A stretch of 64,000 nt of DNA. It comes from Apiosordaria backusii. Its lineage: Eukaryota > Ascomycota > Sordariomycetes > Sordariales > Lasiosphaeriaceae. The stretch lies in contig JAUKTV010000010.1 of NCBI GenBank assembly GCA_030549205.1, forward strand, positions 1,302,001 through 1,366,000, given 5' to 3'. The position numbers and the translations under genes were made by a program. Position 1 is the first letter of the stretch; each line of letters starts with the position of its first letter. The notes beneath the pieces are model-generated. The model was given only the letters and a program-made list of their open reading frames with translations, was not told the DNA's origin and did no database searches. Positions 46,651 through 55,810 of the stretch are shown here, in pieces.

Positions 46651-47754
46651 ATGTCCGACACCCGCAACATCTGCATCACGGCCGTAGACGGCCAAACCGG
46701 CTTCCTCATCGCCGAGCTCCTCCTCAAAGAAGAGCGCTTCAAGAAGCAAATTACCAGCCTGACGGGCCTCTCCCTCGACCCGACGTCCGCCAAGGCCAAA
46801 GAGCTCGAGTCGCTCGGTGCCGTCATCGTCCCGCACAGCCCCGGCCGCGAGCGTCAGATGGTCAATGCCCTCAAGAAAATAGGCTGCGACACCATCTGCC
46901 TGATCCCTCCGGCGAAGGAAGACAAGTTTGACATTTGCGTCGAGCTTACCAACGCGGCCAAGAAGGCAGGCGTTCAGAATGTGTTGTTGATCAGTGCTGC
47001 TGGTTGTGACTATGCCGAGAGAGACAAGCAGCCCCGGTTGAGGGAGTTTATTGATTTGGAGTCGCTGGTTTTGGCCGAGAAGGGGAATCCGGAGACGGCG
47101 CTGGGGCATTCGCCCTGTGTTATCCGGTAAGTTTTTTGAGATTGTGATTTCCCGAAAACGATCAACTGACAGCAGTGATCAGCGCTGGCTTCTACGCTGA
47201 AAACCTCCTTCTTTACGCCCAGCAAGCCCAGAGCGAGGGAACCCTTCCTCTTCCCATTGGCGAGAACCACAAGTTCGCTCCCGTTGCTCTTGGAGACATT
47301 GCCCAAGTTGCCGCTCATGTCCTTTCCGGAAAGGGTCCCCACGGCTTTGACGACAAGCACCGCGGCCAGATGATGGTCGTTACCGGACCCATGCTCTGCG
47401 CTGGGAAGGAGCTTGCCGAGTCTGCCAGCAAGGCTTTGGGTCAGACCATGGAGTTTGAGAATATTTCAGAGTACGTTTCTTTTCCTTTTGAGTGCAGCAG
47501 CAGCATCTAACACACAACTTCTTCTCAGGCGTGAGGCCAAGAGAATCCTCAAGAACCAAGCCACCATTGATGATTCCGAGAAGGAGTACCTCCTCGAGTA
47601 CTACAGCTTGGTGCGCGAGGGCAAGACGAACTACATCGCCACCACTGCTTTCCACGATGTCACTGGCGAGCACCCCACCGAGCCGGATGAGTTCTTCCGT
47701 CTCTATGCCGGTGAGCTGCGCCCTAAGAAGAAGATCAAGCACAACAGTGCTTGA
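46651..47754 (+). CDS. NmrA-like NAD(P)-binding (atypical SDR) protein
   Basis: Exons 46651..47126, 47183..47470, 47529..47754 (329 aa). An N-terminal Rossmann fold begins ICITAVDGQTGFLIAELLL; the usual GxxGxxG is reduced to DGQTG. It continues with IGCDTICLIPPAKEDKFDI and GVQNVLLISAAGCDYAERD. The second half includes FYAENLLLYAQQAQSEGTLP, FAPVALGDIAQVAAHVLSG and a C-terminal helical part (KEYLLEYYSLVREGKTNYIA) typical of NmrA-family proteins. Such proteins bind NAD(P) as redox sensors or act as oxidoreductases; which applies is unknown. It lies between two copies of the dispersed repeat. Confidence 0.88.
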
Positions 47755-48419
47755 TCCATTTTGTCATGTCTTGAATGGGAAGGCGTTTAGGAATCATGTG
47801 CAGGAATCTGGATTGATGAGGTGGGTTTATTTGTCTGGGCGTTCATGGATTGGGCAGGAGCAACGGTACTCAAAATCTGCTGTCATTAAGCGGCATGATA
47901 GTGTTTTTGATACGTATGTGGGAGTTTCCCGCTTGGCTGTTGGTGTGATCTTGGCTCTGTAGGCAGGACAAATAGATATAGGATGAATGCTGGAAATAGC
48001 ATCTCACACACTACACTTTTATGTACCAAATGAGGGCATGCTTTCTGTGCAATAAGCTTTGTTTGGCTTGTGAGGAAATGTTGCCAGTATATTGAGCCCG
48101 GTTCTTGGCACTGTCTAACCGGTTGTTTACACGGCAGCTTTATCGTTCGTCCTTGAGGCGCCTATCGCCTTTCATCTGAACTCAATCATGGGTGAGAATG
48201 AAACACCAGTAGCCCAGGTCGGTGATGTCTGCTGTTGGAGGACAGTACCAGCCGGAGAGTTCCAAGTTTCTGCCTGTCTGTTATTGGCAACCACCATATC
48301 GTCATATGTCAGATAGTCCAAACTGTCCGGGCAGATGGTGTTGCAGTAAAGATGCAGGGCAGTGCCAAAGCACTAAGTCGTCTGAAGATCCCTCGTCGTT
48401 CCTTCCCCAAAATGTCCAC

Positions 48420-48600
48420 CTCGACCTTTGACTAGGTAGTTTCGTTCAAGGCCATGCTTCAACAGCTGAAAGCAATGGCACGACTTCTTTTCTTCAACTT
48501 TCCGAGAGGTTGCGACAAGAAATCGTGGTGAATAATCGCCTATATAACCTCGTCGGATCCCCCGACATCATCCTTTCGGAGATGTTTTCTCAGGTACGCT
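48420..48600 (+). pseudogene. Possible relic of a fungal F-box-like or similar short-motif gene
   Basis: One frame reads SFLQLSERLRQEIVVNNRLY followed by NLVGSPDIILSEMFS and then a GT donor-like site; the LQLSERLRQEI pattern resembles the L-P-x-E-I/L-R start of fungal F-box-like proteins. It has an in-frame stop close upstream and no continuation downstream. Too short to be sure. Confidence 0.22.
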
Positions 48601-49177
48601 CCGTTATTAGTATATTCTCATCTTTTGCAATTTATTATCAGAATTACAAAGGAGTTAATTATAAATAGGTATCAAAAGATTGGATTTAGAAGTGCAGTTT
48701 AATTTTCGCCCACCAAGTCGACCCTATATCATCAAAATCACACAGCCTCACTTTCAAGATTCGCTCTGGGGAGACTTTCTCGCTCGGCTCCGCGCCGCGC
48801 ACCCTGTTATGGTGGTGGCTGGACCAAAGGAATAGGTTAAGGTGAGCATGTTGCCCAAGGATGTTATAGGAGCGTTGCTCGCATTCGGTGTCAACTGTAT
48901 AGCTGTTGGTTGCGTCCTGGAGCGTTCTAGGCGCACCTTTATTACCTATCCCTGAGGTTCAATCTTGTTAGCATCGTCCGGGCGAGATTACATGTAGCGA
49001 GCCACTTAAGGTTTGCCACTCAAGTACTTAGGGCAATGATGGTGGTATAATTGTAATAGGCCCATAGCTGCCCTGGTCGAACTGACAGGAGTAGGAATCT
49101 AACGATACGAGTCCAAAGAGGTCCCTCCTTCCATCACCACTGAGCCTTTTAGTGACGCTCAGGTCGACGTAGGCAGA

Positions 49178-49474
49178 TTAGTTTACCGACTCATTGCTTG
49201 ACAACTGATCAGATCCTTCTTCACTAAGACTAGACTCCTCCGACTCCTCTGAGTTACCATCCTTTTCGCCCACATTTCCCTTCACCGTAGAGATCTGTTC
49301 CATTAAGCCCCTCGGCCAAAGAGATATCTTGTTGGATCCCATAGGTCCCAACAGAGGACCTTCCAGTTCAACGACATCCTCACCAACAGAATGATCTTCA
49401 ATGGTAATTTGGCGCTCACCATTGAGAATCAAATTGACCTCCACCGCTCTTCTCCTGTTACAGAGTGGGCTCAT
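49178..49474 (-). CDS. Hypothetical 98-aa acidic ORF
   Basis: ATG-started frame beginning MSPLCNRRRAVEVNLILNGE, with EDVVELEGPLLGPMGSNKIS and a Ser/Glu-rich tail. No family recognised, and it sits in a relic-rich block. May be a real small gene, a broken gene's last exon, or chance. Confidence 0.28.
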   Translation of the reverse strand: MSPLCNRRRAVEVNLILNGERQITIEDHSVGEDVVELEGPLLGPMGSNKISLWPRGLMEQISTVKGNVGEKDGNSEESEESSLSEEGSDQLSSNESVN

Positions 49475-49826
49475 CTTTTAGACAGGGAGCGATTGACAGA
49501 AAAGAGGGTAATTGTTTGTGTGCCGTTTGGAGCGTGAAAATGCGAAATCATCGCCTCTCAACAAGGATTGTATTGTCTGTTCCTACAGTTGAGTCCCAAT
49601 AGTTAAGATCATCCCAGGTTTAATCCGTCATGTATACAAGACCCTTGACTGCAATTCCATCCATGATACTGGTCCGTAGGGCGCCAAATAAATTGCAGAA
49701 AGGTAAAGCGAAGCTTCTTCGTTATAAGACTTTATCGGGGAGCATTACCCTTTTTGATCGGGGGGTATTACCACCACAGGGGTGAAGGTTAGATACGCAC
49801 GCTCTGAACAAAAAGACTAGTATTAT

Positions 49827-50025
49827 AAGTGTCGAATAGGCATCAAAACACAGTTAACATACCGTATAAGATAGTCGCTAGGCGTTAAATGATAATCAAT
49901 AGGCCTTGAAAGATAGTCGGTAGACCTTCAAAGATAGTCGACAGGTCTTGAAAATGGTTTGATAGGCATTTACATATAATCGTGGCGCCTACATTCAATA
50001 GTATATGGTAGGTTATGCAGGGTGA
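49827..50025 (+). repeat. Dispersed repeat family, copy B
   Basis: Begins AAGTGTCGAATAGGCATC, continues AAAACACAGTTAACATACCG, AAGATAGTCGCTAGGCG, several GATAGTCGGTAGACCTT-type tandem units, AAAATGGTTTGATAGGC, and ends GTATATGGTAGGTTATGCAGG. Collinear with copy C at 39.4 kb throughout, but with TA in place of CA and AA in place of GG at several positions. Confidence 0.82.
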
Positions 50026-50594
50026 ACGTCGGACCCCAAGATAAACTCAATATCGTACCCGTCCACTAAAGCTTTCTAGTAAATCGTAGTGAGATAATCG
50101 GCCATTGCTTTTATATAATCCTGCATAGGTAAGGCAAGCTCGACCATCTGCTCGAGATGGAAGTTGAAATTGCAAAGAGTGAAGTTGGCAGAAGGCAGAG
50201 CCAAACCACGATAGCGACTGAAATAAATACAAGCAATACAAGCATATTATCGTGTTCGTATAGTGATCTGCTTGATGGTTGGGTCAGGGGTAAAAGGGGC
50301 GCGCTGGGACACCTGTCAAGTCAACAAACTCAAGGACGTATTTAACCGAAAAGAAGAGAAAAGAATTACCTAACGGAATGCAAATCCCAGAAGACTTTAT
50401 TGAACCTCTCCCAGATCGCCAGTACAGGCCCGGGGTGTGGGGCATCAACTGCAATCATCAGATGGTCATCACCCCACCACGGCACACAGGCAAATGGCAC
50501 TGGGCGCAAACTGTATTTAATAGCCATGATGGATCCCAGCTAACGCCAATAATCTCAACTTTACCTGAGACGAGAACTTCAGTTTATTTTCAAG

Positions 50595-51929
50595 ATGTTA
50601 TTTTCACTGCAACTTGTGCCTACAAGCGCGATAATCCACAGCGCAACGCGGGTGGCAGGTCCCCCGCTAACATTAGCTCTCACGAGAGCTCTTTCCAAAC
50701 CACCACACCGTCTTGCGTCACAGGCACCAAAACCGATACACACTTCAACACCCCACCTTCAACCCCGCCTGACAGTTGCACCAACCTCTCACCACCCTCC
50801 CAAAATTCCGAGCTACCGCCGCTTCCAAACAACCAACACCATCTCCCCCTTCTTCTCCAGCAACCAGCCCCCATTGGGCGACCTCCCGTCTTCAACCGCC
50901 TCCTGGCGCCCTCCACCGCCCTCCTCCCTCGACGAACGTCCGGTCCTGATCATCGGCGCCGGGTCAATAGGCCGTCGCGCGGCCTTAATATGGGCCTCCA
51001 ATTCCCGCCCGGTAACCATCTATGACGTCTCTGATGATGCCCTCCAGTCCGCAACCGAGTACCTAGCCGATAATCTCGGCGACTACTGCGCAGCGAGAAA
51101 CACCCATCCCGGACATGTCTGCACGACCTCCAACATTCGAGTTGCCACTACTACCGGCCGTCATGAAGGCGCACCCCCACCGCCATGTCCAGCAGAAGAA
51201 ACCGAGATAGAGAGTGGGAGCAAAGGCCCCTGGCTGGCGATTGAGTGCCTGCCTGAGAACCTCAATTTGAAGGTTGACGTGCTCTCGTTGATGGAGGGAC
51301 ACCTACCGCTGGATTGCATCCTCTGCTCCAACAGCAGCAGCCTCATGACTTCGGAAATGATCAGACACGGCGATACCGAACTGCAGTACCCGGAGCGGTT
51401 GCTCAATACGCACTACTTCATCCCGCCGAGGAATAGGATGGTGGAGGTTATGTCTTCTTCCAAGACCAATCCCAAGATCTTTCCGTTCTTGACGGAACAG
51501 ATGAGGAGAGTGGGGCTGAAGCCCATGGTTGTCCCGCCGGGGGTGCAGAGCCCGGGGTTTATCTTTAATAGGATCTGGGCTGCGTGCAAGAGGGAGACGT
51601 TGGAGGTGTTGAGTGAGGGGGTGGCGAGGCCGGAGGATGTGGATGTGTTGTTTCGGGATTTCTTCCATGCGGAGAAGGGCCCGTGTGAGAGGATGGATGA
51701 GGTGGGGTTGGATGTTGTTTATAAGGTTGAGAAGCATGAGCTGGAGAGGAAAAAAGGACAGTTGGGGAGTGAGGAGGCGTTGAAGTGGCTGAAACGGAAT
51801 TATTTGGATAAGGGGATGAAGGGGAAGAAGACTGGGCGTGGGTTGTACACGAGGGAGGAGAGGGAGGAATTGAAGGAGAAGCACCGATTGGAGAAGTGGA
51901 AGGAGGTGGAGGAGACGCAGGGGGCGTGA
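50595..51929 (+). CDS. 3-hydroxyacyl-CoA dehydrogenase-like, probably mitochondrial
   Basis: Member of the 3-hydroxyacyl-CoA/3-hydroxybutyryl-CoA dehydrogenase family (NAD-dependent oxidation of 3-hydroxyacyl-CoA). Single exon, 444 aa. The first ~115 residues are Ser/Thr/Pro/Arg-rich and acid-poor, with a YRRFQTT cleavage-like site, far longer than a normal presequence. The NAD motif VLIIGAGSIGRRAA starts at about 118. Then IECLPENLNLKVDVLSLME, CILCSNSSSLMTSEMIR (the Ser/Asn region of the active site), LLNTHYFIPPRNRMVEVMSS (catalytic His) and the C-terminal domain with PGFIFNRIWAACKRETLEVL. A CoA-binding crotonase half is absent. Physiological substrate is not clear. Confidence 0.86.
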   Translation: MLFSLQLVPTSAIIHSATRVAGPPLTLALTRALSKPPHRLASQAPKPIHTSTPHLQPRLTVAPTSHHPPKIPSYRRFQTTNTISPFFSSNQPPLGDLPSSTASWRPPPPSSLDERPVLIIGAGSIGRRAALIWASNSRPVTIYDVSDDALQSATEYLADNLGDYCAARNTHPGHVCTTSNIRVATTTGRHEGAPPPPCPAEETEIESGSKGPWLAIECLPENLNLKVDVLSLMEGHLPLDCILCSNSSSLMTSEMIRHGDTELQYPERLLNTHYFIPPRNRMVEVMSSSKTNPKIFPFLTEQMRRVGLKPMVVPPGVQSPGFIFNRIWAACKRETLEVLSEGVARPEDVDVLFRDFFHAEKGPCERMDEVGLDVVYKVEKHELERKKGQLGSEEALKWLKRNYLDKGMKGKKTGRGLYTREEREELKEKHRLEKWKEVEETQGA

Positions 51930-52090
51930 GATGAAGTAATGGAAGTGATGGATTACGGTATTGGCCAGATCGGACAAAGGAGGTTTGCTTTGGAGTATGT
52001 TTGAATGGGAAATCTATTTGGGTATACGACGACCCGGTAAAGGCAGCAGGTCAGGCTTTTGAGGAATTGTTTATTGATGCTGACATCAAA

Positions 52091-52336
52091 CTATTTGTAG
52101 CGAGGAAATATGAAGACAATTCTGCTTTCTCTGCTAGCACAAGTCGTTCTGCGACCTTTGAAGACGTTGACATTGATGACGGCAACAAACATGATGAGAG
52201 CGACCGTGGTGATGGCGAGGTTGATGACAACACCTGCGGTGGGACTGAAGGTGGGGTGGCCGCGACGACGATACCTAGCAAAGACGACAATAACAGCGAT
52301 GACTTCATCGACGACGACCGCGACACCGGCTGCCAT
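52091..52336 (-). CDS. Possible small two-TM protein (81 aa)
   Basis: Three frames are open here. I favour this minus-strand frame because nearly all its codons end in C or T (GTC, ATC, GCC, ACC) as in neighbouring genes, and because it reads as two hydrophobic segments (MAAGVAVVVDEVIAVIVVFA and INLAITTVALIMFVAVINV) separated by a basic YRRRGHPTF loop, with a basic tail. The ATG is at 52336; the open frame extends upstream with no other ATG before a stop. Family unknown. A long Asp-rich plus-strand frame (52001..52435) and a minus-strand Ser-rich frame (52051..52509) are the competitors. Confidence 0.38.
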   Translation of the reverse strand: MAAGVAVVVDEVIAVIVVFARYRRRGHPTFSPTAGVVINLAITTVALIMFVAVINVNVFKGRRTTCASRESRIVFIFPRYK

Positions 52337-52770
52337 GACAATGGGGCGAGGAAGTGGGCCCACCCCTTATATATCAGTGCTCCGATCACAGCTTTTTTGA
52401 GATTTTTCTTTGCAACACCACACAAAGGCAGGTGAAAGTCGACAACAAAACAAACCTTACCCTGCGAAACAAACTGTTCTCGGGTCATCATCTGTCCGAC
52501 TGGCCCCAATGTGCAGCATCATACACAAGATCTTGCAGAACCCCTCACAAAGAATCGATCTACTGCAGGCAGCAGCGAATCGTTTTGATCGTAAATACGA
52601 CTCCCCGCGCTTGTCAGTGCAAAGGCGCGCCAAACCTTTCGCGTCATGGTGCTGTTGAACGCGTATAAAGCTGCCTGTGCGACATGAGCTGGCTGTTTGT
52701 TTCGATTAACTGTGACAGATTTCTTTCTATAATTGAGGTCAAGTTGTCAACCCGAACACAATAAACCATC
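52337..52770. other. Promoter region of the GFA-domain gene
   Basis: 434 bases; the notable element is TATAAA at 52664, 102 bases before the ATG. No supported gene. Confidence 0.5.
52664..52669 (+). promoter_or_regulatory. TATA box of the GFA-domain gene
   Basis: TATAAA in GCGTATAAAGCTG, 102 bases upstream of the ATG at 52771, a normal fungal distance when a short leader is allowed. Confidence 0.5.
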
Positions 52771-53319
52771 ATGAGCTCCGGATCCAACTCTTACCCATTC
52801 CCGACTCCGACCTCAATCACCGGAGGCTGCCTCTGCGGCTCAGTCCGCTACCGCGCCGACTTCCCGCCTGACCACGATTTCTTGCAGTATTCCCAAACCT
52901 GCCAATGCACCCAATGCCGCAAGCAGACCGGCTCCTTGTTCTTTGCCGAACACGTTATTGCTCCTGCCTCCGACGCCTTCACCCTCACCAATGAAGAGAA
53001 TCCGACTCTCAAGGCTTACAGCATCAGCCCGAAGGCATACAGGTGGTTCTGTTCTAACTGCGGGTCGTTTCTGTACTGGCAGCCTAAGGAGGAGGGGAAA
53101 GATTATATTTGCCTTGCGGTGGGGAGCATTGATGAGGTCTATCTTGTTGGCGGTGAGAATGACAAGGGTGTGCCGACGGAAGGATATGGATTGGCACTGG
53201 TGGGTGGAGGGGGCGAGCATCTCTGGTGCAAAAATGAGATAAAGGGGGTGACTGATGATATTCCGTTGTTGGGCTTCAAGAGGGGGACGAGGGTGTTGGA
53301 TGGGGGTGACTCGTCCTGA
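52771..53319 (+). CDS. GFA/CENP-V-domain protein
   Basis: Single exon, 182 aa. Fold named after glutathione-dependent formaldehyde-activating enzyme; it binds structural zinc. All expected Cys motifs are present: GGCLCGSVRYRA, CQCTQCRKQTGS, and WFCSNCGSFLYW, plus the conserved aromatic/Gly pattern between them. The C-terminal HLWCKNEIKGVTDDIPLLGF is as in fungal family members. Most fungal paralogues have no proven enzyme activity, so glutathione chemistry should not be assumed. It stands alone with its own TATA box. Confidence 0.92.
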   Translation: MSSGSNSYPFPTPTSITGGCLCGSVRYRADFPPDHDFLQYSQTCQCTQCRKQTGSLFFAEHVIAPASDAFTLTNEENPTLKAYSISPKAYRWFCSNCGSFLYWQPKEEGKDYICLAVGSIDEVYLVGGENDKGVPTEGYGLALVGGGGEHLWCKNEIKGVTDDIPLLGFKRGTRVLDGGDSS

Positions 53320-53574
53320 GCAGTCATGATACCAGAATGAAGCAAGCAGAATATAGGTACCTCAGGGTTATGATTATGTAATGATCATTTGACACACTTC
53401 CAAGTTGCTCCCAACTCCTCGCTCTTTCCAAAATAATACATCCAGCAGAGACCTTGCCCGCGCCTTCTTTCATAGGCACTTACTTGCCTTACTTTCTCCG
53501 CGTCATGTGACTGACCACTCGCAATTGCCCGTCCAACACTTTGTTGTACCCCAAAAAAGACTCAACCGCAGTCA

Positions 53575-54561
53575 TCACGATGGTCCGGCATCCGACAACC
53601 TCTGCCTCCGCCGTGGCTCCGAACTCTCAGAATGGTCATGATCATTATCATACCCATTCCCATACCCATTCCCATACCCATTGCTATTAACCTCCGGCTG
53701 CGACGTAGACTCCTCGCACTCTTTCGCGGCGTTATACTTCTTGAAAGCAACCTGCACCAATAACCCGACCTCCTTCCTATCCCTCCCAATAACTCCCACC
53801 GACAGCAGCGCCTCCGTTTGCTCTATCCAATCCTGCAGTTTTCGAAACTCGGCCACTTGATGCCTCAACCTCTCTGGTAGCCCCTGCCCCTTCAATAACG
53901 CCAACACCCCCGCGATAACCGTGTTCACCGCCCCCAAGACTGTAATCAACACTGCGTGCTCCCCCGCCGACGGTCCAAGAGCCGTCAACGAGGCCCCGAC
54001 AATGATTTGGAAGAAATGCGAGGCATACACGATGAGGTTTACCAGCCTGGAGAGGAACTTTTTGTTGCGCTGTGCGCGCATGGCCGCGGCGTACATACCC
54101 ATCGCGGACTTGCGGCCTTCTTCCAGCGAGCGGCAGTCAGTTGAGCCAGGCAATGTGGAGTTGATGCCCACGGCGCGGCGGAAGATGACGAGGTTCTCGT
54201 CGTTTGTGCGCCGGATGGGGAGGCCGGCGGGTTGGCCCCAGGAGAGGTCGGTGTCAGATTTGATGACGGCTGGGGTGGTTCTCTTGGTGGTGCCCCTATC
54301 CTGCGGCACAGGCGCCGGTCTGGGCTGTGATGAACGTGGTTCATCTCCTACAGTTGTTGGTGGTTGCTGAGAGGTGTTTGGCTCCGATTGAGGCTCTGAA
54401 CGTGCCCCTTTTGAGGGGTCATTGTCTTGAGATGACGACGGCATGGTTGGAGAAGTTTTGTTGTTTTGATGATGCTGACCCAAAAGTGGGGAGGTCTCGT
54501 CGTAGTCTTGTTTGTCGTCGTCGTCGACAGGGGTTTGAGTGGAGCCACTTGGTCTAGACAT
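53575..54561 (-). CDS. SLATT_fungal two-TM domain protein
   Basis: Single exon, 328 aa. An acidic, Pro/Ser/Gln-rich disordered N-terminus of about 115 residues (with SPLLG, a possible sorting dileucine) leads to a fungal SLATT domain: GMYAAAMRAQRNKKFLSRLV, first helix LIVYASHFFQIIVGASLTAL (about 171-196), second helix AVLITVLGAVNTVIAGVLAL (about 203-223), then an amphipathic coil (LRHQVAEFRKLQDWIEQTEA, VGLLVQVAFKKYNAAKE). Prokaryotic SLATT proteins are predicted membrane effectors of nucleotide-signalling immunity (SMODS/SLOG systems); what the fungal branch does is unknown. The C-terminus has a YGNG/YDND low-complexity repeat coded by a CCCATA microsatellite. No SMODS or SLOG partner is nearby. 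Confidence 0.86.
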   Translation of the reverse strand: MSRPSGSTQTPVDDDDKQDYDETSPLLGQHHQNNKTSPTMPSSSQDNDPSKGARSEPQSEPNTSQQPPTTVGDEPRSSQPRPAPVPQDRGTTKRTTPAVIKSDTDLSWGQPAGLPIRRTNDENLVIFRRAVGINSTLPGSTDCRSLEEGRKSAMGMYAAAMRAQRNKKFLSRLVNLIVYASHFFQIIVGASLTALGPSAGEHAVLITVLGAVNTVIAGVLALLKGQGLPERLRHQVAEFRKLQDWIEQTEALLSVGVIGRDRKEVGLLVQVAFKKYNAAKECEESTSQPEVNSNGYGNGYGNGYDNDHDHSESSEPRRRQRLSDAGPS

Positions 54562-55810
54562 CGTCAATGTCTAAAAGGGGTTAGGGGCAGGAGTCGAGTG
54601 GCTGATTGGCGTTATATCACACTGTGTCTCCGGCATACACACCGAACTTTTGTTCCTTTTGGCAAATATCAAACTGCAGTTGGGACGATCGATGTTGGTT
54701 ACAAGAAGGAAGACGCAGGGGCTCCTCTGCATGCGACTTCACACATTAAGAGTCCGAACGGAGCAGTGAGGACGGCAGGTCAGAGGCAGGCTGGGAGGAT
54801 CGACGTCTTTTTAGCATCGGAAATGGCTGGTGTCGTCTGGCTCAGCCCTACTGGTGTTGTGCTAATTAATCTAGTTTGATGCAGCCTAGTGTCACCCGAC
54901 GGCATATGGCCACCCGAATATTTCGATAAGACATTCAGCCACGCCTCGGGATCAGAGTCAGGAGGGGCCAAAAGCCACCGGATGGGTAGGATTCCCGATT
55001 TGCGCGTCGGCACGGTTTTGGGCGCATGCAACGATGAGGCGTCGACACACACCATCTGCCGCCTTTAACGCCAATCAACAACTGCCGCACTGTGTCGCAT
55101 GCTGACACCTTCACCCTCCTGTCTCGGGCTTGCTGGGGTGATGTCTAGAATCCCATGTTGGACAACGAGGACCTCAAGGTAAAAAGTACCGTTGGCAGAT
55201 GCGCCCGTTGGGCAAATGCACGGTTGTTAACTTCGATTTTAGTATCGAGTTTTTGACCGTGACTGAAGGACTGGACATTCCATAAGAGTCCTAGCCTCAA
55301 TTTCTTATTTCATGTTTACTATTTAGTTCATTAGCTTCGAAATCTCCAATGTTGCAGCCACCCGACTCGCGACACGACCGGTCTATATTGCCAACTTGTT
55401 AGCTTCGTAAAGGATACCTACCCCAACCGCAAGGCAAACATGTGTCCACATCACATAATGCGTAATATGTCCTTGGGGGACAGCGGTTGCTCTTTCCCCG
55501 AGGTTCAAGTAGACAACTGATGGGCGTGATATTCTGGACTCTATGTCGGCCATGGAGAGGATCAGATATCTGGCCGAAAGATAAGTGGCTGTATTTTTAG
55601 GCGAGGAATACGCTCAAACATAGAGTGCACAAGGAGGCGTATTGCATTGTGGCGAGGCAAATGCTGAAGAATGAGGATGGGGATGCACATAAAGAATCAG
55701 AGTTTGTTGAGCAGCCCTTTGGAGGATATGGAGTACACAGACTGGAAGGAGGGCAAGCGGTTGGATCTATGGTCGCGTGTTAGACAAGAACTGAATTGAT
55801 AGAGACTCTC
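54562..55810. other. Intergenic: SLATT gene 5' flank to HAD gene 3' end
   Basis: 1.25 kb; ORFs such as 54466..54879 and 54780..55055 have no motif. Nothing further recognised. Confidence 0.5.

Larger units (their letters stand above)
47755..50594. other. Large intergenic block with relics and dispersed-repeat copy B
   Basis: 2.8 kb. Holds a fragment resembling fungal F-box-like N-termini (about 48430-48595), a 98-aa acidic minus-strand ORF (49178..49474) and repeat copy B (49827-50025). Composition is TA-richer than coding regions. A TATATAA-like tract is near 48541. Confidence 0.5.

Noticed and set aside
50378..51025. 215-aa ORF overlapping the start of the hydroxyacyl-CoA dehydrogenase
   Set aside because: Different frame from the dehydrogenase, turns into Thr/Pro/Asn low complexity and stops; no motif.
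52001..52435. Asp-rich plus-strand ORF and Ser-rich minus ORF at the same place
   Set aside because: Their codon third positions lack the bias seen in the minus-strand two-TM frame; treated as shadows, though not excluded.
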